A model generated the notes under the pieces. The model searched no databases. It was not told where the DNA came from and was given only the letters and a program-made list of their open reading frames with translations. The position numbers were made by a program, and so were the translations under genes. Shown in pieces: positions 1 to 7,742 of a stretch of DNA of 20,367 nucleotides. Position 1 is the first letter of the stretch. Every line of letters begins with the position of its first letter. Source of the stretch: Candidatus Woesearchaeota archaeon (GTDB lineage Archaea > Nanobdellota > Nanobdellia > Woesearchaeales > WAPY01); contig WAPY01000043.1 in the NCBI GenBank assembly GCA_015520525.1, forward strand, positions 1-20,367, given 5' to 3'.

Positions 1-149
1 ACCTCCTGCTCATGCCAGTGCTGATAAAAGCCGGCATCATTTTACTGTTTTCATTCATAATTTATCTCTTATCTTTGTTCTTATTGAGAGTTATAAATAA
101 AGAGTATATTATGAAATTCAAAAATCTTGTTTTTGAGAACTTGAATTAA
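1..149 (+). CDS. C-terminal end of a membrane protein (possible polysaccharide flippase), 5' truncated
   Basis: An open frame enters at base 3 and stops with TAA at 147-149, giving 48 visible residues. The fragment is a hydrophobic segment (about residues 4-30, rich in L, I and F) followed by a short basic and polar tail. This is what the last membrane helix and cytoplasmic tail of a multi-pass protein look like. The next genes are a glycosyltransferase, a DUF2304 protein and a sugar epimerase, so a Wzx/MATE-like oligosaccharide flippase is a reasonable guess. That identity rests on context and not on a recognised motif. The N-terminal part lies outside the window. Confidence 0.45.
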   Translation, partial: LLLMPVLIKAGIILLFSFIIYLLSLFLLRVINKEYIMKFKNLVFENLN

Positions 150-187
150 ACAATAAATTTTTAAGTATTAAAAGAACTATTTCTTTC

Positions 188-856
188 ATGGACAAAGTTT
201 GGATTGTTATGCCTGCTTACAATGAGGAAAAGAACATTGGAAAAACAATTGATTCTGTAAAGAGGGAAGGCTTCAACAATATTGTAATAGTTGATGATGG
301 TTCTAGAGATAAAACTTATGAGAAAGCTTTAAGCAAAGGTGTGTGGGTGCTGAAGCATGAGGTTAATTTAGGACAAGGCGCCGCTTTACAAACAGGAATT
401 GATTTTGCTCTAAAAAATGGAGCTGAAATAATAATTACCTTTGATTCTGACGGCCAGCATTCAGCTAAAGAGATAAAAGATTTTGTTAAAAAAATAAATG
501 AAGGGTATGATGTTGTTTTGGGCTCCAGGTTTCTTAAGAAGAATAAAATACCAACAAGCAGAAAGATAGCTCTAAAGATAGGGATTTTATTCACAAGTCT
601 CGTTTCCCACATAAGATTAACCGACACTCACAATGGCTTCAGGGCTTTTTCAAGAAAGGCGGCGGAAACAATAAGGATAAAGATGAATGATATGGCTCAC
701 GCTTCAGAGATACTTGACGAGATAGCAAAGCATAAATTAAAATACGCTGAAGTTCCTGTTACAATAAAGTATGACAAAAACATTAAAGGACAACCAACAT
801 TAAACTCAATCAGAATAGCGCTTAAGATGATCGCTAGAAAATTAATATTCGGGTGA
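188..856 (+). CDS. Glycosyltransferase family 2 (dolichyl-phosphate sugar synthase / DPM1-like)
   Basis: A 222-residue GT-A fold enzyme that should transfer a sugar from a nucleotide donor to a polyprenyl phosphate or another acceptor at the inner membrane face. Visible signatures are the N-terminal VMPAYNEEKNIG (7-18), VDDGSRDKT (35-43), NLGQGAALQTGI (60-71), the metal-binding DSDGQH (86-91), GSRF (112-115) and DTHNGFRAFSR (146-156). The order and the DTHNGFRAF block match the DPM1/archaeal polyprenyl-phosphate glycosyltransferase group. It lacks the C-terminal TM pair found in some relatives, and the DUF2304 partner follows 4 nt later. The ATG at 188 has a T/A-rich TATA-like stretch at about 155-166, consistent with a near-leaderless start. 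The exact sugar cannot be read from sequence. Confidence 0.9.
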   Translation: MDKVWIVMPAYNEEKNIGKTIDSVKREGFNNIVIVDDGSRDKTYEKALSKGVWVLKHEVNLGQGAALQTGIDFALKNGAEIIITFDSDGQHSAKEIKDFVKKINEGYDVVLGSRFLKKNKIPTSRKIALKIGILFTSLVSHIRLTDTHNGFRAFSRKAAETIRIKMNDMAHASEILDEIAKHKLKYAEVPVTIKYDKNIKGQPTLNSIRIALKMIARKLIFG

Positions 857-860
857 TAAA

Positions 861-1199
861 ATGAAAATAATAAGTATTATCATGATTCTGTTCGGCTTAT
901 TCCTCTTCATTATGGGGTATTATAATAGGAGAAGAAGGACTCTCAATGAAGAGTTCATTCTTCTATCATATATCACTGGTTTTTTTATTATACTCTTCTC
1001 TTTATTTCCTTCAATTATAAGTTACTTTGCAAAGCTTACGGGAGTCTCGAGAGGTGTTGATTTACTGACTTACATTTCCATACCTTTATTATTTTATCTT
1101 GTCATTCTTCTCTATGTTAAGATCGGCGAGCTTAATGAAAAGCTCACAAAGATAGTTAGAGAAGATGCTATAAACAAAGGAAAGAGGTCTAAAAAATGA
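861..1199 (+). CDS. DUF2304 family membrane protein
   Basis: A 112-residue protein with three predicted membrane helices (about residues 2-20, 33-55 and 66-86) and a basic, helical cytoplasmic tail (KIGELNEKLTKIVREDA). The helix arrangement, the LFP motif in the second helix and the tail match DUF2304, a family usually encoded beside family 2 glycosyltransferases. It is thought to act as a membrane anchor or accessory subunit for them. It starts 4 nt after the GT2 stop, with a GGTGAT ribosome binding site overlapping that stop codon (854-859). Its own stop overlaps the epimerase start in an ATGA arrangement (1196-1199). This implies translational coupling through the whole glycan run. Confidence 0.8.
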   Translation: MKIISIIMILFGLFLFIMGYYNRRRRTLNEEFILLSYITGFFIILFSLFPSIISYFAKLTGVSRGVDLLTYISIPLLFYLVILLYVKIGELNEKLTKIVREDAINKGKRSKK

Positions 1200-2116
1200 G
1201 CAAGGTTTTAGTTACTGGGGGAGCAGGTTTTATAGGAAGTCATATAGTTGATTTGTTGTTAGAGAACAACCAGGAAGTTATCAGTGTTGATAACTTGTCA
1301 AGCGGACACAACTTAAATAACAAAACAAAATTCTACAAAGTTGATATAAGAAATAAGGATGGGCTTGAAAAAGTCTTTAAGGAGAACAAGATTGATTTTG
1401 TTATTCACACAGCAGCCCAAATATCCGTTTCAAGGTCGGTTAGAGAACCTTTATTGGATGAAGAAATAAACATAAAGGGGATTCTTAACCTTTTGGAGCT
1501 GTCAAAGGATTATAAGGTTAAAAAGTTTATTTTCTCATCATCAGGGGGAGTTATGTATGGACAAACAAAGATTTTCCCAACTCCAGAAACTGTCTGTCCG
1601 GAGCCTTTATCTCCTTATGGCATAGCAAAATTAGCAAGTGAAAGATACATTATTTTCTACAACAAAGAATTCAACTTAAATTATACAATATTAAGGTATG
1701 GAAATGTTTATGGACCAAGGCAGGATCCTAATGGAGAAGCTGGAGTTGTTGCAATATTCACAAAGAGAATGCTGAAGGATATGCAGGTAACAATCAACGG
1801 CGACGGAAAGTATGTTAGAGATTATGTTTATGTTAAAGATGTTGCGAGGGCAAATGTCTTCTCATTAGAAAAAGGAGATGAAGAGATAATAAATATAGGA
1901 ACTGCAAAGGGCACTGATGTCAATGAATTATTTAATGAATTGAAAGAATTAACAGGCTACAAAAGAGAAGCTGTTCATGGTCCTCCAAGACCTGGAGATC
2001 TGAGAAAGAGTTTACTCGATATATCAAAGGCGAAGTCTGTCCTTGGTTGGGCTCCAAAATATAATCTTAACGAAGGGTTAAAGGAAACTGTGGAGTTTTT
2101 CAAGAATGTTCTCTGA
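1196..2116 (+). CDS. NAD-dependent nucleotide-sugar epimerase/dehydratase (GalE-like, extended SDR)
   Basis: A 306-residue extended short-chain dehydrogenase/reductase. The NAD-binding Rossmann motif TGGAGFIGSH is at 7-16, the HTAAQ stretch at 71-75, the catalytic serine region FSSSGGVMYG at 113-122, and YGIAK at 141-145 supplies catalytic Tyr141 and Lys145. Family members epimerise or dehydrate UDP- or dTDP-hexoses. The FSSSGGVMYG and RYGNVYGPRQDP blocks resemble UDP-glucose 4-epimerase. It probably makes activated sugar for the upstream glycosyltransferase. The start overlaps DUF2304 by 4 nt, and the end overlaps the NUDIX gene by 11 nt. Substrate specificity (UDP-Glc, UDP-GlcNAc or other) is not certain. 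Confidence 0.9.
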   Translation: MSKVLVTGGAGFIGSHIVDLLLENNQEVISVDNLSSGHNLNNKTKFYKVDIRNKDGLEKVFKENKIDFVIHTAAQISVSRSVREPLLDEEINIKGILNLLELSKDYKVKKFIFSSSGGVMYGQTKIFPTPETVCPEPLSPYGIAKLASERYIIFYNKEFNLNYTILRYGNVYGPRQDPNGEAGVVAIFTKRMLKDMQVTINGDGKYVRDYVYVKDVARANVFSLEKGDEEIINIGTAKGTDVNELFNELKELTGYKREAVHGPPRPGDLRKSLLDISKAKSVLGWAPKYNLNEGLKETVEFFKNVL

Positions 2117-2573
2117 AGCGCTCAATGAAACCTTGGTTTACTTAATAAAAGACGATAAAGTCCTTTTTATTGAGAAGAAGCGTGGGTTTGGAGCCGGCTT
2201 CATAAATGGAGTCGGAGGCAAGGTTGAGGCGGGAGAAACTATTGAGGATTGCGCTGTTCGTGAGGTAAAAGAAGAGGTTGGGTTGAAAGTCAAATCGTTG
2301 AAGAAACGAGGAGTTATTCTTTTCATAAACAATAAAGTAGAGCATATCTTAGTTCACGTCTTTGTATCTGATGATTTTGAAGGAACACCAAAAGAGTCGG
2401 AAGAAGCAAAACCTTTCTGGATTGACAAGGAGAAAATCCCTTTTGATAAAACTTGGGGCGACGACAAATTCTGGCTTCCTCATATTCTAAATGGCGGATT
2501 TGTTTACGCTGAGTTTGAGTTCAAGGATTGGAAGCTTGTAAAACCTCTTATCTTAAAAAAATCAAAAGACTAA
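2106..2573 (+). CDS. NUDIX hydrolase, MTH1/NUDT1-like (oxidised purine dNTP diphosphatase)
   Basis: A 155-residue NUDIX protein. The complete Nudix box GX5EX7REUXEEXGU runs from Gly38 to Leu60. The preceding KKRGFGAGFINGVGGK (24-39), and a C-terminal region with ESEEAKPFW (98-105) then TWGDDKFW (116-123), closely resemble animal MTH1 (NUDT1), an 8-oxo-dGTP/2-OH-dATP pyrophosphatase. The Trp and two Asp that bind the oxidised base in MTH1 are present here as Trp117, Asp119 and Asp120. It overlaps the epimerase by 11 nt at the 5' end and the opposite-strand MIP18 gene by 12 nt at the 3' end. Its place in a glycan operon may be only co-transcription. A nucleotide-sugar substrate is less likely given the MTH1-type pocket. 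Confidence 0.85.
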   Translation: MFSEALNETLVYLIKDDKVLFIEKKRGFGAGFINGVGGKVEAGETIEDCAVREVKEEVGLKVKSLKKRGVILFINNKVEHILVHVFVSDDFEGTPKESEEAKPFWIDKEKIPFDKTWGDDKFWLPHILNGGFVYAEFEFKDWKLVKPLILKKSKD

Positions 2574-2804
2574 ATCAACTTTAACTCCGCTCACTCCTTC
2601 CATATTCGCGATTCTGTCTCTAACATCGCCGACGATTAATCCAGCTAAAGGACAGTAAGGAGATGTCAAGGTCATTGTTACAAGAACATGGCCGTCGTCT
2701 TCTATCTTTATATCTTTTATGAGTCCTAAAGAAACTATATCTTTTCCAAGCTCTGGATCAACCACTTTCTTCAGTTCATCAAGAATTAATTGTTTGTTAA
2801 GCAT
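2562..2804 (-). CDS. MIP18/DUF59 family Fe-S assembly protein
   Basis: An 80-residue single-domain protein of the MIP18 (DUF59) family, found in PaaD, SufT and Cia2-type proteins that help deliver iron-sulfur clusters. Visible family motifs are VVDPELGKDIVSLGLI (14-29), MTLTSPYCPLAG (44-55) with the characteristic conserved Cys51, and a C-terminal V-V-like strand ending GVSGVKVDLVF. This is the minimal size of the family. It lies just downstream of the lysine-rich gene on the same strand (36 nt gap) and overlaps the NUDIX gene tail to tail. A T-rich tract sits immediately before its ATG, so it may depend partly on transcription from the H1-like gene. Confidence 0.88.
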   Translation of the reverse strand: MLNKQLILDELKKVVDPELGKDIVSLGLIKDIKIEDDGHVLVTMTLTSPYCPLAGLIVGDVRDRIANMEGVSGVKVDLVF

Positions 2805-2840
2805 TTTAAAAAAGAAAAGAAAATAATAACATAATCATGA

Positions 2841-3119
2841 TTACTTTCTTCTTGTTGTTTTCCTTCTTGCTGGCTTCTTCGTTGTTTTCTTAGCAACTTT
2901 CTTTTTGGTTGTCTTCTTCTTCACTGTCTTCTTCTTTGTTGCTTTCTTCTTAACAGTCTTTTTCTTAACTGCCTTCTTTTTGACAACCTTCTTCTTAGTT
3001 GTCTTCTTCTTCACTGTCTTCTTCTTTGTTGTTTTCTTTTTGACTGTCTTTCTCTTGACAGTTTTTTTCTTTGTTGCTTTTTTAGCAACCTTTTTTGTTG
3101 TTTTCTTTTTGGCTACCAT
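2841..3119 (-). CDS. Lysine-rich histone H1-like low-complexity protein
   Basis: A 92-residue protein made almost entirely of Lys, Thr, Val and Ala in a 5-residue period (units such as KKKTV, KKKTT, KKKVV, KKKAT), ending in KKPARRKTTRRK. There is no folded domain. The composition resembles eukaryotic histone H1 tails and bacterial Hc1/AlgP-type proteins, so a nucleic-acid-binding, DNA-compacting role is likely but inferred. I chose the ATG at 3119 over the in-frame ATG at 3137 because a GAGGG motif lies about 5 nt upstream of it and a TTTATAAG TATA box at about 3152-3159 fits a start site between the two. The opposite strand is also open here but only encodes a phenylalanine-rich mirror of the repeats. 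Confidence 0.75.
   Translation of the reverse strand: MVAKKKTTKKVAKKATKKKTVKRKTVKKKTTKKKTVKKKTTKKKVVKKKAVKKKTVKKKATKKKTVKKKTTKKKVAKKTTKKPARRKTTRRK
2908..3031. repeat. 34-bp exact direct repeat within the lysine-rich gene
   Basis: The plus-strand stretch 2908-2941 recurs without change at 2998-3031. The 90-bp spacing equals 30 codons or six pentapeptide units. Exact nucleotide identity suggests expansion by slippage or unequal recombination and not only selection on the protein repeat. Confidence 0.8.
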
Positions 3120-3139
3120 TTTAACCCTCTTAAACATTT

Positions 3140-3231
3140 AATATGTCCTTATAAATCATTTTTATTTAAATAGTTTTTGTTTTTGACAAAAATATCAAAA
3201 AGTTTTTATTAATGTAAAAGTGTTTAACATC
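3140..3231. promoter_or_regulatory. Divergent promoter region, H1-like gene / NurA-domain gene
   Basis: The minus-strand TATA element GATTTATAAG (about 3151-3160) serves the H1-like gene. A plus-strand T/A-rich element (about 3200-3212, TTTTTATTAA) lies about 25 bp before the ATG at 3232, giving a leaderless transcript for the NurA-domain gene. These are sequence matches only. Confidence 0.45.
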
Positions 3232-4242
3232 ATGAAAGAAATCTTGAACTTCATAAAAGAAATCATACCAAAGGATTTGTCAAATGTCCGCGCTGTCGTC
3301 GGAGATTCAAAGTATAAAGGGTTGACAGTTGATAAAAAAAATTTTCACGAACTGAACAAAAAAAGTTATTTCAATCAGGTTGTTTTTGTTGATGGAGGAA
3401 ACGCAGAACTGTTCAACAACAATTCTTTCTCGATACAAAAGTTGAGAATTTACTCGTGTGTTTATTCAGGCAAGAAGAAAATTTTTTTTCAGAGGAAAGA
3501 TTACGACTCTTTATCCTACATTCAGTTTAATAAAGAGCTGGCTTATTTTTTTGAGACCTTCCCGAACAGCATAAGTCTCAAGATAAATCCAAATGACCCT
3601 CAATTAAAATTCGGAGTAAATAGAGCTCCTTTGTCTCTAACGGCAGACATTGCGCGGAGATTTTTAGAATTAGAAGAAGCAAGAACCATGTGCGAAAGAT
3701 TTCCAAATTCTTTAATTGTCCTTGATGGTTCCTTAAAACCGAATTATCCTAATGAGGAAAAATTTCTAAACAAACTTTTCAAATCAGCTGAAGAAAATGG
3801 TTGTTCTGTGTGCTCTGTTGTAAAAACAACGAACACATTGACAAATAAACTTCTTCCACTAACTTATGTGTTGGATAAAAAATCAAATAAAGAATTATGG
3901 TTTTATTTTCCAATAATTGAAAATAACAATAAAGAGCACAAGGCTGAGATTCTGTTCGCAAAACTGAACAAGAAATCAAAATTTGTTTTCAAGATTGAAA
4001 TTTACGAGGGCAATATTAATTTGATGAAAGAGATCATATCAACATTAGCTTACTATTCTGCAGATGTCAGCTTCCCAGGATATCCTTATGGATTGATTGA
4101 CGCGGACAGATTCGCAAGAATAAGCAATGACGAGAAGAATGTTTTAAGATTAAAATTGTCTCACATCATACCAAAACATTTGAGGATTTCAGAGAACAAC
4201 AACCTAGCTCATGACCTTCTGAACAAATTGATAAATCGTTAG
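3232..4242 (+). CDS. NurA-domain nuclease
   Basis: A 336-residue protein resembling the NurA 5'-3' nuclease family, which works with the HerA/HerA-like ATPase in end resection during recombination. NurA-type features are VFVDGG with an acidic residue at Asp54 on a first beta strand, an ARRFLELEEA helix with several glutamates (about 142-150), IVLDGSL with Asp165, and the late SFPGYPYGLIDADRFARI block that corresponds to the family's C-terminal region. I chose the ATG at 3232. A GTG four codons upstream (3220) would remain possible, but the ATG suits the TATA spacing. There is no herA, mre11 or rad50 next to it, which is unusual for NurA. Overall similarity is moderate, so this is a family call and not a demonstrated activity. 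Confidence 0.62.
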   Translation: MKEILNFIKEIIPKDLSNVRAVVGDSKYKGLTVDKKNFHELNKKSYFNQVVFVDGGNAELFNNNSFSIQKLRIYSCVYSGKKKIFFQRKDYDSLSYIQFNKELAYFFETFPNSISLKINPNDPQLKFGVNRAPLSLTADIARRFLELEEARTMCERFPNSLIVLDGSLKPNYPNEEKFLNKLFKSAEENGCSVCSVVKTTNTLTNKLLPLTYVLDKKSNKELWFYFPIIENNNKEHKAEILFAKLNKKSKFVFKIEIYEGNINLMKEIISTLAYYSADVSFPGYPYGLIDADRFARISNDEKNVLRLKLSHIIPKHLRISENNNLAHDLLNKLINR

Positions 4243-4272
4243 TTTTATAAAAATAAGTGTTTTATTCCATTC

Positions 4273-5277
4273 ATGTTTGATGTTGTCTGCGTTGGTGGAG
4301 TTACTCAAGATTTATTTCTAAATACAAAATCAGAGTTGATAAGTCTAAGAACTCCTTCATCAAATGAGGAGTTAATAGCGTACCCTGTTGGAGCAAAAAT
4401 ACTTGTCAAGGATGTTATAAAATCCTTCGGCGGAGGAGCGTTTAATTCTTCAGTATCTTTAAGCAGGTTAGGATTGAAAGTAGGCATAGTGTCTTGTGTT
4501 GGAGAAGACAATTTAGGCAAGGAAATCCTCAAGAGAATGAAGTCTGAGAAGATAAAATTTTTAGGATGCAAATCAAAAACAAAAACAGGATTCTCCATAA
4601 TACTTGACAGCATTGATGAAGATAGGACTATTTTATCCTACAGAGGCTCGAATGAGATGTTAAGCTTCAACAGCGTAAAGAAAGACAAACTAAAAACGAA
4701 ATGGTTTTACTTATCATCCGTAAGCGGGAAAGCTCTCGGCGCAGAGGAGCTGATTGTGAAGCTCGCTGTCAAGAAGAAAATAAAATTATTTATGAATCCA
4801 AGCACTTACATGGCAAAACTCGGGTTTGAAAGGTTGAGGAACATAATTTCTCACTTAAACATTCTGGACCTAAACAAAGAGGAGGCGGAGTACATAACGG
4901 GAATTAAAGGCATAGCTGATAATTTGAAGTGGCTCAAAAACTTAGTGAAAGAAGTTGTCGTGATAACAGACGGTAAGAACGGAGCCTACGCGTATGACGG
5001 AAGCTTCTTTTACAGGATAAGAGGAAGGAAGACAAAAGTCGTAGAAACCACTGGAGCTGGAGACGCCTTCGCTTCTACATTTTTATATTCTTACATAAAA
5101 AACAAGGACATTTCAGAGTCGTTGAAGCTCGCCATGGCAAACGCAGTGAGTGTAGTGTCAAATTATGGAGCTCAAAATGGTCTGTTGTCTTCCATGGATC
5201 TAAAAAAGAAAAGCCAAAAATTAAGAGCGAGAGTTGTTAAGAGCAGAAAATTCTCCCACGCACCAAAAAGAATATAA
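4273..5277 (+). CDS. PfkB-family (ribokinase-like) carbohydrate/nucleoside kinase
   Basis: A 334-residue kinase. The PfkB N-terminal signature GGGAFNSSVSLSRLG is at 53-67, LDLNKEEAEYITG at 198-210, ITDGKNGAY at 231-239, and the C-terminal signature VETTGAGDAFASTF at 257-270 supplies the anion hole and catalytic base Asp264. The family phosphorylates ribose, fructose derivatives, nucleosides or ribose-1-phosphate, and the substrate cannot be assigned here. A role in the nucleoside/AMP salvage route is conceivable because ribose-1,5-bisphosphate isomerase is encoded later in the window. The C-terminus carries a basic tail (about 310-334, many K and R) not needed for the fold. A TATA box (TTTTATAAAAA at about 4244-4254) sits about 25 nt before the ATG, suggesting a leaderless mRNA. 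Confidence 0.85.
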   Translation: MFDVVCVGGVTQDLFLNTKSELISLRTPSSNEELIAYPVGAKILVKDVIKSFGGGAFNSSVSLSRLGLKVGIVSCVGEDNLGKEILKRMKSEKIKFLGCKSKTKTGFSIILDSIDEDRTILSYRGSNEMLSFNSVKKDKLKTKWFYLSSVSGKALGAEELIVKLAVKKKIKLFMNPSTYMAKLGFERLRNIISHLNILDLNKEEAEYITGIKGIADNLKWLKNLVKEVVVITDGKNGAYAYDGSFFYRIRGRKTKVVETTGAGDAFASTFLYSYIKNKDISESLKLAMANAVSVVSNYGAQNGLLSSMDLKKKSQKLRARVVKSRKFSHAPKRI

Positions 5278-5316
5278 ATAAGCTAAAGACTAATAGATTA
5301 AAAAAGAGGTGTTATT

Positions 5317-7737
5317 ATGAATAAGAGTGATGCGTTTATTCTATGGTTTGATCAGATTGGTATTGAGGATGTCAAACTCGTCGGTGGCAAGAATGCTTCT
5401 CTCGGTGAAATGTACAGGAATTTAACCAGCAAGGGAGTAAGAGTGCCAAACGGCTTTGCAATAACAGCCAAAGCATATTATTACTTCATAGAAAAAGCTG
5501 GCTTGAGAGAGAAAATATCAAAACTTCTTACTGGGTTAAACACAAAAGACCTTCCAAAATTAGAGGAGACTGGACATAAGATAAGATATATGATAAGAAA
5601 TGCGGAAATGCCCGAAGATTTGGCGAATCAAATAAAGGAAGCTTATTATCATTTAGGACTTCAATATGGAGAGAACCCTGATGTTGCAGTTAGAAGCTCA
5701 GCAACAGCAGAAGATCTTCCTGACGCAAGCTTCGCTGGACAGCAGGAAACTTACTTAAATGTTAGAGGGAATGAGGAATTAATCCATTATGTAAAATGGT
5801 GCATTGCCTCATTATTTACTAACAGGGCGATTTCTTACAGAGCTGACAAAGGATTTGACCATTTCAAGATAGCGTTGAGTGTGGGCGTTCAAAAGATGGC
5901 CCGCTCTGATAAGGGAGCTTCAGGAGTGATGTTCAGCATAGACACTGAAAGCGGTTTCAAGGATGTTGTTTTAATCAACGCATCCTACGGTTTAGGAGAA
6001 AATATTGTTCAAGGCGCTGTTAATCCAGACCAATATTATGTTTTCAAACCAACTTTGAAAGAAGGCTTCAGACCAATAATATCCAAAAGATTAGGAACAA
6101 AAGAGATGAAATTAATATACAGCCACGACGGAAATAAACCAACAAAGAATGTTCCCGTTGACGCAAAAGACAGGAAGAGGTTTGCCTTAAACGACGATCA
6201 AATACTGCAGTTGGCGAAGTGGGCCTGCATAATTGAAGATTACTACTCTGAGAAGAAAGGAAAGTATACTCCTATGGACATGGAGTGGGCTTTGGATGGA
6301 ATAAGCAATGAATTATACATTGTTCAAGCAAGGCCTGAAACTGTGATGTCTCAAAGGAATTTTAATGTCATCGAGAAATACAAAATACCAGAGGATGTTA
6401 AAAAATCTGCTAAGATCCTCGTCAAAGGCTTGAGCGTTGGAGATAAAATTGGGAAGGGCAGAGTCAACATAATAAAAGATGTTCATCACATCAACGAGTT
6501 CAAACCTGGAGATGTTTTAGTAACAGAGATGACAGACCCTGATTGGGAGCCCATAATGAAAATCGCTTCAGCCATAATAACAAACAAAGGCGGTAGAACC
6601 TGCCACGCGGCGATTGTCAGCAGAGAGTTGGGTGTTCCCTGTGTTGTTGGAACAAGAAACGCGACAGAAATTTTGAAGCAGGACGAACCTGTAACTGTAA
6701 GCTGCGCTGAAGGTGAAGATGGAATGGTTTATGAGGGGCTGTTGGATTACAAAGTTGAAAGGATCGATGTCACTCAAGTCAAGAAAACGAGAACAAAAAT
6801 AATGATGAACCTTGGTAACCCTGATGAAGCATTCCAGCTTTCTTTCATTCCAAATGATGGAATCGGATTAGCGAGGGAGGAGTTCATCATAAACTCCTAT
6901 ATTAAAGTGCACCCTAACGCTCTGATTCATTTTGATGAGCTGAAGGATGAGGAGGTTAAGAGAGAAATTGAAAAACTCGTTGAAGGCTACGGGGATAAAA
7001 AACAATTCTTCATTGACAAACTCGCAGAGGGAATTGCAATGATTGCATCCGCATTTTATCCTAAAGATGTTATTGTCAGATTCTCCGACTTTAAAACGAA
7101 TGAATACGCCAACTTGATAGGAGGAAAATACTTCGAGCCTAAAGAGGATAATCCTATGCTTGGATGGAGGGGAGCATCAAGGTATTACTCAGAAGGTTAT
7201 AGAGAAGCTTTCGGATTAGAGTGCAAAGCCATACTCAAGGTAAGGAATGAATTTGGATTGACAAATGTAAAGACAATGATTCCTTTCTGCAGGACAGTTG
7301 AGGAAGGAAAGAAGGTCTTAGCGGAGATGGAAAAGAATGGGTTGAGAAGGGGGGAGAACGGCCTCCAAGTTTATGTCATGTGCGAGATACCAAGCAATGT
7401 TATTTTAGCTGATGAGTTTTCGCAAATATTCGACGGCTTCAGCATAGGAAGCAATGACTTGACACAATTAACTTTAGGATTGGATAGAGATTCTGAGCTT
7501 GTAAGCAGCATTTATGATGAGAGGAATGAAGCTGTCAAGAAGATGATATCAAATGTTATAAAGACAGCGAAGCAATACCATAGGAAAATAGGTATTTGCG
7601 GCCAGGCGCCGAGTGACTTCCCAGATTTCGCAGCGTTCCTTGTTGACCAGGGAATTGACAGCATAAGCCTAAATCCCGACACTGTGCTAAAAACAAGAAT
7701 GAGGATAGCTGAGGAAGAAGAGAAAAGCAACAGGTGA
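5317..7737 (+). CDS. ppsA: Phosphoenolpyruvate synthase
   Basis: An 806-residue enzyme converting pyruvate + ATP + water to PEP + AMP + phosphate, the entry step of gluconeogenesis in many archaea. Domain order is an N-terminal ATP-grasp-like domain (WFDQIGIEDVKLVGGKNASLGEM near the start, and VAVRSSATAEDLPDASFAGQ around 125-144), then the swivelling phosphohistidine domain with GGRTCHAAIVSRELG (His430 is the phosphorylated residue), and a C-terminal PEP/pyruvate TIM barrel ending with the catalytic Cys761 in ICGQAPSD. Full family length. A GAGGTG ribosome binding site is at 5306-5311. A TATA-like AATATAAATA overlaps the end of the PfkB gene, so it may have its own promoter. Its stop codon lies inside the GGTGAT motif that appears to serve the small ORF downstream. 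Confidence 0.97.
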   Translation: MNKSDAFILWFDQIGIEDVKLVGGKNASLGEMYRNLTSKGVRVPNGFAITAKAYYYFIEKAGLREKISKLLTGLNTKDLPKLEETGHKIRYMIRNAEMPEDLANQIKEAYYHLGLQYGENPDVAVRSSATAEDLPDASFAGQQETYLNVRGNEELIHYVKWCIASLFTNRAISYRADKGFDHFKIALSVGVQKMARSDKGASGVMFSIDTESGFKDVVLINASYGLGENIVQGAVNPDQYYVFKPTLKEGFRPIISKRLGTKEMKLIYSHDGNKPTKNVPVDAKDRKRFALNDDQILQLAKWACIIEDYYSEKKGKYTPMDMEWALDGISNELYIVQARPETVMSQRNFNVIEKYKIPEDVKKSAKILVKGLSVGDKIGKGRVNIIKDVHHINEFKPGDVLVTEMTDPDWEPIMKIASAIITNKGGRTCHAAIVSRELGVPCVVGTRNATEILKQDEPVTVSCAEGEDGMVYEGLLDYKVERIDVTQVKKTRTKIMMNLGNPDEAFQLSFIPNDGIGLAREEFIINSYIKVHPNALIHFDELKDEEVKREIEKLVEGYGDKKQFFIDKLAEGIAMIASAFYPKDVIVRFSDFKTNEYANLIGGKYFEPKEDNPMLGWRGASRYYSEGYREAFGLECKAILKVRNEFGLTNVKTMIPFCRTVEEGKKVLAEMEKNGLRRGENGLQVYVMCEIPSNVILADEFSQIFDGFSIGSNDLTQLTLGLDRDSELVSSIYDERNEAVKKMISNVIKTAKQYHRKIGICGQAPSDFPDFAAFLVDQGIDSISLNPDTVLKTRMRIAEEEEKSNR

Positions 7738-7742
7738 TCTGC

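Noticed and set aside
2833..2842. Perfect 10-bp palindrome AATCATGATT next to the H1-like gene stop
   Set aside because: Too short and AT-rich to distinguish from chance. No second copy seen nearby.
2905..3141. 78-codon plus-strand open frame rich in phenylalanine
   Set aside because: It is the mirror of the lysine-rich repeat gene (AAG/AAA codons read as CTT/TTT). The minus strand has the start signal and TATA box.
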